Source of the DNA: an uncultured Algibacter sp.
GTDB taxonomy: Bacteria > Bacteroidota > Bacteroidia > Flavobacteriales > Flavobacteriaceae
Length of the DNA stretch: 64,000 nt
Assembly: GCF_947495675.1 (NCBI RefSeq)
Contig: NZ_CANLZX010000011.1
Coordinates: 62,001-126,000 of the forward strand
Direction of reading: 5' to 3'
The notes under the pieces were generated by a model that had not been told where the DNA came from, made no database searches, and worked only from the letters and a program-made list of their open reading frames with translations. Below, piece after piece: positions 19,201-27,361 of this stretch. The position numbers and the translations under genes were made by a program. Within the stretch, counting starts at the first letter, position 1. Every line of letters begins with the position of its first letter.

Positions 19201-21183
19201 ATTTAAATCAAAATCTAATGTGTCTGTACTATCATCATTAGTGTCACATAGTGCAAAATCTCCAGTATCTGTTCCTGTTAATAGTAAATTGGTGTGAATT
19301 TCAAATGGGACTATAGTGGCACATCCAGTTATGTCGTCTTCAATTCTTAAATAAATGGTAGCAGAACCAGGTTCTGTTATTGCATTTGCGTATTGATAAT
19401 TTGTTTCGTCTGCTATGACGTTTGTATTCATTTGGGCATCATCAAATGTCGTATGAAATGTTGTAGAAACACCTGTTAATCCATTTAATATATTGCTAAT
19501 CACTTCAGTTAAATCAAAAGAAGCTTCACCATCTAAATCTCTATCACATGCATCAATATATTGAGTATCTCTGTTAACAATTGGGCTAACTGTTATTTCA
19601 ACATCTAATTGAGTAGTTGTTGTACAACCTGTAAGAGTATCAACAATTCTAACATATACTATCTCATTAGGTGTATTAGTGTTTATGTATGGTGTTGGTA
19701 TAGGGTTGTTTCCTGTAGTTGCATCTATAGGGTTGTAGTGATAAGTAACAAAAAGATTTGTTTGTCCAGATGTTATTTCATCATCTTTTAAGGTTAAATC
19801 TATAATAGCAAAACCATCGGCATTATCATCACCATCACATACTTCTAATGGAGTTGGAGTTACAATACTAGGCAATGAATTAACAATTAAGTTAAAAGTT
19901 GTATATGAAAAACAATCACTATCTGAATCTTGAACTCTAACAAAAATTGGTTGCGGGTTTAGTGTGTTTGTTATTGGTGTAGTTATAGGGTTTAAATTTA
20001 ATCTTGCTTCATTGTCTGAATAGTGATAGCTAAAGGAATAATTTGTAAAAGGTACATTTGCAATAACTTCAATATCTTTTGTCGATAAATCAAAAGTTTC
20101 TGTTTCATCACCACTTGAATCATCACATAATTCATAATCAGTTATGGGATCCATAGGTTCTTCTGTATTAAGAACAACCACTATTTCATCTTCTTCGATA
20201 CAATTAGTGCCATCTACGGGAACTGAAGCTTCAACACGATAGGTTCCGTCTTGTACCGCAGTATAAGTTGGTCCCACAGCACCAGTAATTAAAACATCAT
20301 TTAAATACCAAGCATAAGAAACAAGGGGATTTTCTAAATCTGCATCTAAAGTTGTAAAACTGGCACAAGTAGTTAAGTCTTCTCCTAAATCTAAAACTCT
20401 AAAACTATCTCCTTCAATAAATACAGCAGAATCAAAAGTACCATCTGTTTGGTCGGCTATTATTAATTTAATATGGTAAGTAACATTAGGTTGTATAGAG
20501 CCCGTAGCTGTTAATACTGTTGTTCTACCATTGTAATTTGTGTCTCCTAAATTATAACCTTGAAAATATTGATCGTTTTGAGCTGGACAAACTCCAAAAA
20601 TTTCATCATGTATTGTATTTGTATTTACAGGAGTAGTGGTTCCGGGTATTAAAGCTATATTTTGGTAAGGGTCTGTGGTTCCTGCTTCTCTTATTAAAAA
20701 AACAAAACCATCTGAAAATTGACAAGGGTTAATACCAAAATATTCTTCTGATGCCAATAAATAATTAAATTGAAATTGATTTGAAATTGAAGTAAAATCA
20801 AATTCAATAGAAGTTGCATTAACAGTATTTGTAATTCCTAAAGCTGTTTCTAAATCTGGATCTGTTCCCCAAGTGTTAGACCCTTCACTTAAAGTTGGTG
20901 TTCTTTCTGCGTTACCACCAGATGTTGCTCCACCTGTAGATAACATGATGCCATTTTCAAATGGGAAATTAGAACTTCCTCTTTCAAAATAGGCATAACT
21001 TGCAAAGCCACTTGTGGCTCCATTAACCGATGAATTTATATTTGTAATATTAACACAACCATTAACTAAATTGTCTTCTATTAATGGTTGTAAGGCTACA
21101 GTATCATCAATAGAAATTTGTTGTGAAAACACAAAATTACTATTGAAAAAAAGTATAAGTAATATGAAGTATATATATCTCAT
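16258..21183 (-). CDS. giant T9SS-exported protein with choice-of-anchor L head and 11 Cys/Asp repeats
   Basis: This is a 1641-residue secreted protein with a signal peptide (1-21, ending VFSQQ). The head (about 25-265) fits the choice-of-anchor L pattern: NGIMLSTGGA, FDFTSISNQFQFNYLLASEEY, CQFSDGFVFLIRE, and DGTFDSAVFIEG near 247-259. An Ig-like unit follows (about 266-340), then eleven tandem repeats (about 353-1430) of about 95-100 residues. Each begins with an acidic Cys motif (ELCDDSSGD, EVCDGDDN, DACDRDLDG, PYCDDDDDG and so on) and contains a TIYVRxE-like strand followed by a second Cys. The C-terminus has PKD-like units and a type B sorting domain ending HFTLKR. The repeats form a stalk that would raise the head off the cell. 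It is probably an adhesin or filament component. Confidence 0.88.
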   Translation of the reverse strand: MRYIYFILLILFFNSNFVFSQQISIDDTVALQPLIEDNLVNGCVNITNINSSVNGATSGFASYAYFERGSSNFPFENGIMLSTGGATSGGNAERTPTLSEGSNTWGTDPDLETALGITNTVNATSIEFDFTSISNQFQFNYLLASEEYFGINPCQFSDGFVFLIREAGTTDPYQNIALIPGTTTPVNTNTIHDEIFGVCPAQNDQYFQGYNLGDTNYNGRTTVLTATGSIQPNVTYHIKLIIADQTDGTFDSAVFIEGDSFRVLDLGEDLTTCASFTTLDADLENPLVSYAWYLNDVLITGAVGPTYTAVQDGTYRVEASVPVDGTNCIEEDEIVVVLNTEEPMDPITDYELCDDSSGDETETFDLSTKDIEVIANVPFTNYSFSYHYSDNEARLNLNPITTPITNTLNPQPIFVRVQDSDSDCFSYTTFNLIVNSLPSIVTPTPLEVCDGDDNADGFAIIDLTLKDDEITSGQTNLFVTYHYNPIDATTGNNPIPTPYINTNTPNEIVYVRIVDTLTGCTTTTQLDVEITVSPIVNRDTQYIDACDRDLDGEASFDLTEVISNILNGLTGVSTTFHTTFDDAQMNTNVIADETNYQYANAITEPGSATIYLRIEDDITGCATIVPFEIHTNLLLTGTDTGDFALCDTNDDSTDTLDFDLNTIETFIANDLPEAITVTFYETEDDRDNTTNELDKTTPFAAVSPQVLYVTIEGGGCLETTEITLLVNPILIFGNVTIPYCDDDDDGVASIDLHSIDDTITGGNTNFTVTYFSNNADAQSNNTANQLPPFYNNTNSIETLYARIESIDSGCSTINPFQIEVLVAPTSTEPTDEIICDNDQDGFYIINLEDKIDEAVSSRSGLNIDVFTSFDDADNNVIANAIPVSDRSAYNSNTQTIYIRIEDAISTTGCYTIVSFEAIINTEPIIQNDIIFQVCEDDGDSFADFILSETDSDILNGQTGKEVYYFENEIDATDGNLANAIDKTVAYNSDSKTIYVRVQNITDATCFNTGAIEIQVAPDPIYDPIIDFLVCDDASNDGINEFDLAEKANEIQSTSPDTLNITFHLTPQNAEDNVSPLPANYTNVSNPQSIYVRIESSASFCYVVEELGINIVAAPDVLVGNPSITECAPASDGIATFDLTFYNIDTQTTDFEVLDRVKSNLTINYFENETDINPNDGLDNSNEITNPSSFESTAKTIYIKVANNLTGCYNVIPVELIVNLPPSINTIGTITICDNDTNTYDLLEVNTLVVDDTSIVNISYHDNLNDAENNTSPLSSTFNYSASSHEIFIRVSDIATNCPIITSFILQINENPIANTPPDLANCDDDYDGIQNFDLTANNNIILGGLSPSNYSITHYDTLNNAENKTDALPNMYSSTNGETIYVRLENNTTGCYSNTQFNLRVNTLPIIPINEIVPLCNDEPVIVIADTGVTGDTYLWSTGETTSQITINPADAGSYFVTVNRPNIIGNDCSNTHNFNVIPSDEAEIIITPTVDFADPNSITVEINNSRIGDYVFILDGGEPQTSNIFDNVSFGEHIVTVRDLNGCMDVSKEVFVFDIPKFVTPNNDNVYDTWHIVGADQLPGTVVYIYNRYGKLMKMLPYNSAGWDGTYNGQNMPSDDYWFSADIIQNGESFNIRGHFTLKR
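16980..20130 (-). repeat. eleven tandem ~290-bp coding repeats
   Basis: This is the array encoding the Cys/Asp repeats of the 1641-residue protein. Copies begin with an acidic stretch (C-D-x-D-x-D-G, then F-x-L) at intervals of about 95-100 codons. The DNA of the copies has diverged, so slippage is not obvious, but the motif order is constant. Boundaries were read by eye from translated motifs. Confidence 0.75.
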
Positions 21184-21330
21184 AACTTGTAGGCGCTTTC
21201 TAGTTTGTTCATTATTAGTTTCAAATACAATCAGTTGGGGCTAATTTGGGTTGAAAAATAGATATTATTTAGATGAAACGCAAAAAAAATCGGATAAAAT
21301 GCATTTTTTTCGATGTTCTACATTTTTATT

Positions 21331-23781
21331 TTAGTTTATTAGTGCAAAATGATTTTTATAAACCCTACCGTCTTGCAATTTGATAGTAAACCAATAATCG
21401 TCGTTAGGTAATTTAATACCATTTAAATTTCCGTTCCAGCCTTCACCTTCAGGGTCTAATTCTTTAATTAATTTTCCAAACCTATTAAATATTTGAATTT
21501 TAGTTTGAGATTGAATACTATTAGAAATACCATAAACTTGCCACGTATCATTAACCCCATCGTTATTGGGTGTGAAAAATTTAGGGAATCCAATAACTGA
21601 TGCTATTTCATTTACAACACCACAATCGTTTTTTATGTCTCTAACTAATACGTTGTATATACCAGGAAAAACATTTTCAAATAAATTGCTTTCTTGGTAT
21701 GGTTTAATAGTATTATTGTTTTCATCAACTAAACTATATTGATAAGTTCCTTCTCCTGTAACGAAAACAGTTATAGTATTATTTTCTGAAGCATCTTTTA
21801 TGTTGAATGGTGTTGCGCTAAAACTGGCAATATTTGAAGGTTTTACAGTAATAGTTCTAAAATTAGAGCAATTATTTGTGTCTGTAACCGTAACGGTATA
21901 TGTGCCAGGAGCATTTATCATGGTTTCATAGGTATTATCACCAGTAGACCAATTGTAAGTATAATTATTTGGATTGTCATTTAGTACTGCTGCATCAATT
22001 GTAATAGTGTTGGGGAATTCATTTAAACAGTAGTAAATGATATCTTCTGTTTTAATATCTGGTAAAGGAAAAACATTAAGAAACACTTGACTAATTCCGA
22101 AGCAGTCATTTGCATTTTCAACACGAGCATATATGGTTTGTAAATAAGGATTGGTGTTTGTAAAGGTTGTACTTAAAGGGTTTTGTTCTAAAACCGAATC
22201 ACTAAAAGTAGCATAGTAAACAATAGTTAGTCCGCTTGGTAATCCACTTAAAATATCACTATTAGCATTACTTAAATCAAATTCATGAAGACCATCTTCA
22301 ATTCCATCATCATCACAAAATGTAAGATATGCGTTATTAGAATCTGTTGCTGTTACATCCAGAGTTAATTCAGAATCATTTGTGCAACCTGTAATAGTAT
22401 TAGTTACTTCAACAACTATAATTTGAGGGTTTTCAGTACTATAAAATGAGTCGCCATTAACTTCATTTGTTTTTGCCGAATCTGTGAAAAACTTTGTAGA
22501 TCTTTCTGCAACACCTCCGGTAATTAAATCATTTGCTTCATTTAAATTAAATTGAGCTAATCCATCAGCCAAACCATCTTCATCACATTGTATTAAAGTA
22601 TAATCAAAGCTTTCTGGTGCTTCATTTATTACTAAGTTTAATGTGGTTATACTTCTACATTTAGTGTTAAAAGCATCTTCAATTCTTACAAAAATCTGTT
22701 GATTAAATGGGATTGAATTATAATATAAATTTGGAAGAGCACCAGAATTATTCTCAGCATCAGATTTTGATGTAAAGTATGAAACGTTAAAGTCTGCAGG
22801 AGTTTGTCCGTCTAATATCTCATCATTTTTAGATAACAAATCGAACATAACACGTCCGTTTTTATTATCGCCATCATCTAAATTATCACATGATATGAAG
22901 TCTGTAGGTTCAATAAAATCTGGACCTAAATTTGCTTTTAATTGAAATTCTGTTAATTCAAAACAACCTGTAGTATCGTTTGTAATTCTTGCATATATAG
23001 TTTGAGGGTTTCTTATATTTCTGTAGGGGCTAGGCAAGGGGTTAATGCCAATATTAGCATCGCTTGCTGTTTCATGATACGTTACCGATATACCAGTTTG
23101 ACTTCCAATAATAGTAGAAGTATTATCAGCAATATTAAAGTCTACAAAACCATCTGGAACAGGTGTTGCATCATCATCACATTTCTCTAAATTTAATGCT
23201 ATGCCAGATGTTTCAGATTCGTCTGAAGGAGGTTCGGAAAATGTTGCAGTACCAGTCCATTCTAAACTAAAAGGGCTATTACCAATTGGTCTGTCTATAA
23301 CAATAAAATAAGTTTCGCCAGCAAGAACATCTAGCCATTTTACAAAGCTATTGCCATCGGCTCCTGGGCCTTCTGCCACATCAGTTTCGGTACTATTCAT
23401 TCCAGTTAAATTACTTCTTGAGCCAGAAGCTATAGGGTTGGTTGTAGAGCATCTTATAGTGCTGCCAACATTTCCACAATCTACATTTGGGCCAAATACA
23501 AAAAAATCATAATCTTCATTTATATCTGTACTATTTGGGGTTAATGTAAATCCTAATGTACCGCTAGAAACCAATTTAACCTCAAGCCAAACACTATTGT
23601 TTTCATTACTTTGGCATGAATTTTCGAATTCTCTAATTCCTGAACCATTAACATCTAAACTAATATCTGAATTTCCACATGCAATTACTGAATTTACACA
23701 ATCAGTAGGTTCTTGTGATAGTGCATAATTTGAATATAATGCAACTATAAAAAAAGGAATATACTTTAAAAGGACTTTCAA
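21331..23781 (-). CDS. T9SS-exported repeat protein with PPC/CUB-like head (TTG start proposed)
   Basis: This is an 816-residue product if translation begins at TTG 23781. That gives a clean signal peptide, MKVLLKYIPFFIVALYSNYA followed by LSQ, four bases after the upstream stop codon. The only upstream ATG (23826) would add 15 residues that merely overlap the 3' end of the neighbour in another frame. The head has paired cysteines (CVNSVIACG, SCQSNENNSVWLE, DYDFFVFGPNVDC) and ends ETYFIVIDR...SPFSLEWTG, like PPC/CUB beta-sandwich heads in flavobacterial surface proteins. Four Cys/Asp repeats, PKD-like units and a type B sorting domain follow. The terminal residues HFALIN deviate from the usual HFTLKR. 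Confidence 0.82.
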   Translation of the reverse strand: MKVLLKYIPFFIVALYSNYALSQEPTDCVNSVIACGNSDISLDVNGSGIREFENSCQSNENNSVWLEVKLVSSGTLGFTLTPNSTDINEDYDFFVFGPNVDCGNVGSTIRCSTTNPIASGSRSNLTGMNSTETDVAEGPGADGNSFVKWLDVLAGETYFIVIDRPIGNSPFSLEWTGTATFSEPPSDESETSGIALNLEKCDDDATPVPDGFVDFNIADNTSTIIGSQTGISVTYHETASDANIGINPLPSPYRNIRNPQTIYARITNDTTGCFELTEFQLKANLGPDFIEPTDFISCDNLDDGDNKNGRVMFDLLSKNDEILDGQTPADFNVSYFTSKSDAENNSGALPNLYYNSIPFNQQIFVRIEDAFNTKCRSITTLNLVINEAPESFDYTLIQCDEDGLADGLAQFNLNEANDLITGGVAERSTKFFTDSAKTNEVNGDSFYSTENPQIIVVEVTNTITGCTNDSELTLDVTATDSNNAYLTFCDDDGIEDGLHEFDLSNANSDILSGLPSGLTIVYYATFSDSVLEQNPLSTTFTNTNPYLQTIYARVENANDCFGISQVFLNVFPLPDIKTEDIIYYCLNEFPNTITIDAAVLNDNPNNYTYNWSTGDNTYETMINAPGTYTVTVTDTNNCSNFRTITVKPSNIASFSATPFNIKDASENNTITVFVTGEGTYQYSLVDENNNTIKPYQESNLFENVFPGIYNVLVRDIKNDCGVVNEIASVIGFPKFFTPNNDGVNDTWQVYGISNSIQSQTKIQIFNRFGKLIKELDPEGEGWNGNLNGIKLPNDDYWFTIKLQDGRVYKNHFALIN

Positions 23782-23785
23782 TTTA

Positions 23786-26503
23786 TTAATATTTAAGTGT
23801 AAAGTGATTTTTATAAATTCTGCCATCTTGTAATTTTACAGAAAACCAATAATCATCTGCTGGTAGTTTTTTACCATTTAGAGTGCCATCCCAACCAATT
23901 TCAGTTGGTAGTATTTGTTTTAAAAGTTTACCAAATCTATCGTATATATGAACTTTTGAATTGGGTTGAAATAATTCTGAAACTCCTAAAACTTGCCAAC
24001 TGTCATTAATTCCATCATTATTCGGGGTGAAAAATTTTGGAAACCCGATTACTGAAACTTGCATGTCTGTAATACCACAATTGTTTTTTATGTCTTTAAC
24101 TGAAACATTATAAATGCCTGGGTATACATTTTCAAAATAATTACTGTCTTGATAATCCTTTATAATATTATTGTTATTGTCAATTAAACTGTATTGATAA
24201 GTGCCTTCACCAGTAACATAAACAGTTATTGTATTATTTTGAGTTACATCTTCAACTTTAAAGGCTGGTGTTTCAAAAGTTGCAATATTAGAAGGTAGAA
24301 TTGTAATTGTTCTATTTTTTGAACAGCCAAAAGCATTTGTTACAGTAACATTGTAAGTTCCAACTTCATTTATTTCTGTTTGGTAGTTGGTATCTCCATT
24401 AGACCAATTATAAGTGTAATTACTTGGTGCATCATTAACCAATGCGGCATTAATTGTTATAGTGTTAGGGAACTCATTTAAGCAATAATACACAGAGCTT
24501 TCAGTTTCTATATTAGGTAATTCATGAACAGTTAATAGAATGTCACTAATTCCATAACAATTGTTTTCATTTTCAACACGCGCATATATGGTTTGAGAAT
24601 AAGGAGTAGTGTTTGTATACAAATTATTCAATCTATTAGTTTCTAGAAGTGCATCGTTATAAGTTTCATAATAAGAAATGTCTAATCCTTCTGGTAAGCC
24701 GTCAAGAATAATACTTTCAGCATCATTTAAATTAAAATTATAAAATCCATCTTCTGTACCATCATCATCACAATTTATTAACTCTGTATTATCAACATTT
24801 GTTGCACTTACTTCTAAAGTTAATTCTGAAAAACTACTACATCCAGAAATATCATTAATTACTTGAACATATACAGTTTGCGGGTTTGTTGAATTAATAA
24901 AAAAATCGCCATCAACCTCAAAGACACGAGTAGGGTCTAGATAAAATTTTGTTGATCTATCTGGTATGTTACCTGTTAAAATATCGTTCGCTTCATTAAG
25001 ATTAAAAAAGGTAATACCATCGGGAGTCCCATCTTCATCACATTGTAATAAGGTGTGATTGAATGCATCTGGATTTGGTGTGAAATTTACAAAGGCTTGG
25101 CCTTCTAAAATACAATCGCCATTATTTGGTTCAATTATTAACTCATAATGCCCAGCATCAAATATTTCTAACTCAAAATTTGTTTCTGGTAATAAATTGC
25201 CATTTAAAGTCCAAGTGTAAGTAGCTCCTAAAATGTCATCGGCTGTTAAAGTGTACGATGATCCATCACAAATATCTAGATTAACTGAGCTTGATCCGTT
25301 TTTAATAATATCAATTTCAGTATTAAAAAAAGATGATATAAAAGGAGGTAGGCCCTGCGAAGAATTAAAAGGTGATAAACTAATTGCATTATGATTGTAA
25401 TTACAACCATCTCCAATAACATTAGGATTTTCAATAGCCCCCAGATATGGTAAGCCTTGACTGTAAGTTGCACTAAGAGCTCTGTAAATTTTTCCATTTG
25501 GTCCTAGTTGTAAGCCGCCTCTGTATAATTGTCTTTCATCAACTATAAATGCAGATCCTGCTATATCTATATCTAGCAGGTTGTATTGTATTAATTTTGA
25601 GTTGTGATTAGAATAAATTTCGTTGTTTGCTGGGTTACTAAAGTCGAAAAAATCATTTGAAGCACTCACGTAAAGTAAATTACTGTTTGGAGAGAACTCT
25701 AGTCCGTAAGGTACATTAGCCGAGCCACTTATAAAAATAGCTTCTTGGTTACTTACAACACCTGTTGCAACATCAAAATCATAAATATATAAGCCTTGAC
25801 TTGTATTGGCACATGCCATTTTAGTGCCATCTGGAGATAGCTTTAAATAACCTCTTACTTCGTCAATGTTAATAGGGAATGTTGAGGTTACAGACGTTGT
25901 ATTTACACCGGTATCACTTACTTCAAAGGCATGAAACGTATTGTAAACATCACTAAGTCCATCTTCAGAGGCAAGTGTTAAAACCCATATGGATTCTGTA
26001 ACACAATCTTTTAATACAGCTGTAATTTTTTCAGTACAATCTTGTAATAATTTTATGTTTTTATTAGTAACAGCCCCTAAACCACCATCTAATGTTATAT
26101 CAACTTCAGAAAAATTTAAACCAAAATGACTTTCGCCAAAACCATGATTATCAACTGTAAATACGTAATATATGTTAGCGTCATTAGGTTTAGGAACAAT
26201 GATAGCCGATTGTGTACTTGATGGATCTCCAAATAAGTTAGATCCATTACTCATTATATCGTGGTTTTTATTCCATATGGTAATACCATCAGTATAAAAC
26301 AACAAATCACCAACATCGTCTGATATAGATGCACAACCTTCAAAAGTATTTAATTGACCATCGCTTAGTGAAGAAACTGTATTCCCAGTTAAGTCAAATT
26401 TTATACCACTATTATAACCAAAATACCAAGTAGAGGCTTCGTTTTGGGAGTAAGTATATAGCCCAAAAAGACTAATGATTACGAATAATACAGACTTTTT
26501 CAT
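23786..26503 (-). CDS. T9SS-exported protein with beta-propeller-like head and two Cys/Asp repeats
   Basis: This is a 905-residue secreted protein with signal peptide MKKSVLFVIISLFGLYTYSQ. The head (about 22-400) has repeated strands typical of a WD40-like propeller (WYFGYNSGIKFDL, DVGDLLFYTDGITIWN, NIYYVFTVDN, GYLKLSPDGTKMACA, PYGLEFSPNSNLLYVS). A PKD-like unit, two Cys/Asp repeats (QCDEDGTPDG and NCDDDGTEDG), and about 300 C-terminal residues follow. The last part is very similar to the downstream neighbour (shared EFPNTITI, YVTGEGTYQYSL, VSVIGFPKFFTPNNDG). The type B sorting domain ends HFTLKY. This 3' half and that of the neighbour are evidently a tandem duplication with different heads. 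It lies directly behind the ABC permease gene (28-base gap). Confidence 0.86.
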   Translation of the reverse strand: MKKSVLFVIISLFGLYTYSQNEASTWYFGYNSGIKFDLTGNTVSSLSDGQLNTFEGCASISDDVGDLLFYTDGITIWNKNHDIMSNGSNLFGDPSSTQSAIIVPKPNDANIYYVFTVDNHGFGESHFGLNFSEVDITLDGGLGAVTNKNIKLLQDCTEKITAVLKDCVTESIWVLTLASEDGLSDVYNTFHAFEVSDTGVNTTSVTSTFPINIDEVRGYLKLSPDGTKMACANTSQGLYIYDFDVATGVVSNQEAIFISGSANVPYGLEFSPNSNLLYVSASNDFFDFSNPANNEIYSNHNSKLIQYNLLDIDIAGSAFIVDERQLYRGGLQLGPNGKIYRALSATYSQGLPYLGAIENPNVIGDGCNYNHNAISLSPFNSSQGLPPFISSFFNTEIDIIKNGSSSVNLDICDGSSYTLTADDILGATYTWTLNGNLLPETNFELEIFDAGHYELIIEPNNGDCILEGQAFVNFTPNPDAFNHTLLQCDEDGTPDGITFFNLNEANDILTGNIPDRSTKFYLDPTRVFEVDGDFFINSTNPQTVYVQVINDISGCSSFSELTLEVSATNVDNTELINCDDDGTEDGFYNFNLNDAESIILDGLPEGLDISYYETYNDALLETNRLNNLYTNTTPYSQTIYARVENENNCYGISDILLTVHELPNIETESSVYYCLNEFPNTITINAALVNDAPSNYTYNWSNGDTNYQTEINEVGTYNVTVTNAFGCSKNRTITILPSNIATFETPAFKVEDVTQNNTITVYVTGEGTYQYSLIDNNNNIIKDYQDSNYFENVYPGIYNVSVKDIKNNCGITDMQVSVIGFPKFFTPNNDGINDSWQVLGVSELFQPNSKVHIYDRFGKLLKQILPTEIGWDGTLNGKKLPADDYWFSVKLQDGRIYKNHFTLKY

Positions 26504-26531
26504 TTTTTAGTAGCAATAGCTACCAAAGATA

Positions 26532-27356
26532 TCATAAATCTCGCTTTTTTAATAATCTATACGATAAAAAGATAAATAGGGCTGTCCAAGCAATTACTAT
26601 AGCAAATTCGTACCAATGCACAGCATAATCATAGGCTAATTCGCCTTTATCGGGGAATTTTGTCATAGCTATTCTTTGAAAAGGTTGGTCTATTAATTTA
26701 TACATAGATTTTAATGGAAAGAAATTTTGAATTTTTTCGGCCAATGCAACGTCCGATTGCCATGAAATTAAGCCAAAAGCAATCCATTCTGCTATAAATA
26801 AAATAAATAGGAAAGCTAGTGCAAATGCAGAGCGTTTTACCAACATTCCCAAAAACAAGCACAAACTAAAAAAGCCAATTAGTTTTAAAAAGTAAGCAAA
26901 TAGAAATTCAATTTCACTAAAAATTATTGAAGCTTCGTTGTAACTTGAATAATATAAACCAATACAAAATGAAATTAAAGCAATAAGGATAGTTGATACT
27001 AAAGAGAAAAATACAATCGTGTAAAATTTAGAGAGTATAAATTCCTTTTTACTAAGTCCATCAATAAGGTTTTGTTTAATTGTTTTGTTGCTATATTCAT
27101 TTCCAATCATGCTAACTACTACAATGGCAAAAAAGAATTTAAATTGAGATGCAAAAAACGTGGTTAAATGCCAAATAATTGGAAAATTAAAAATGCCTAA
27201 TTCCCCTAGTTCTAAAGTAAAAAAACCAAAAACATTAATTTTTAAAGATGACAGTAAAATAACAAAGAATGGTAAAATAAACGATACAAATATGAGTATT
27301 TTACTTGTTCTATTTAGTAATAGCTTTTGTAGTTCTAAATTTAAAAGTCGAATCAT
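26532..27356 (-). CDS. ABC-2 type transporter permease
   Basis: This 274-residue membrane protein has about six hydrophobic segments (near residues 20-40, 65-85, 105-130, 145-170, 175-200, 245-265). A short cytoplasmic amphipathic start (MIRLLNLELQKLLLNRTSK) is characteristic of ABC-2 permeases (ABC2_membrane_4 style). It pairs with the ATPase gene five bases upstream. The substrate is unknown. No periplasmic adaptor or outer-membrane factor is adjacent, so a lipid or small-molecule role, or a resistance-type exporter, is as likely as a link to the adhesins downstream. Confidence 0.9.
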   Translation of the reverse strand: MIRLLNLELQKLLLNRTSKILIFVSFILPFFVILLSSLKINVFGFFTLELGELGIFNFPIIWHLTTFFASQFKFFFAIVVVSMIGNEYSNKTIKQNLIDGLSKKEFILSKFYTIVFFSLVSTILIALISFCIGLYYSSYNEASIIFSEIEFLFAYFLKLIGFFSLCLFLGMLVKRSAFALAFLFILFIAEWIAFGLISWQSDVALAEKIQNFFPLKSMYKLIDQPFQRIAMTKFPDKGELAYDYAVHWYEFAIVIAWTALFIFLSYRLLKKRDL

Positions 27357-27361
27357 TCTGG

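Noticed and set aside
16980..20130. CRISPR-like regular spacing of similar blocks
   Set aside because: Blocks are about 290 bases, in frame, diverged, and encode a protein motif; no short identical repeats with unique spacers.
21296..21307. 12-bp palindrome AAAATGCATTTT between two adhesin genes
   Set aside because: Short and A+T-dominated; expected by chance at this composition, with no recurrence seen at other adhesin starts.
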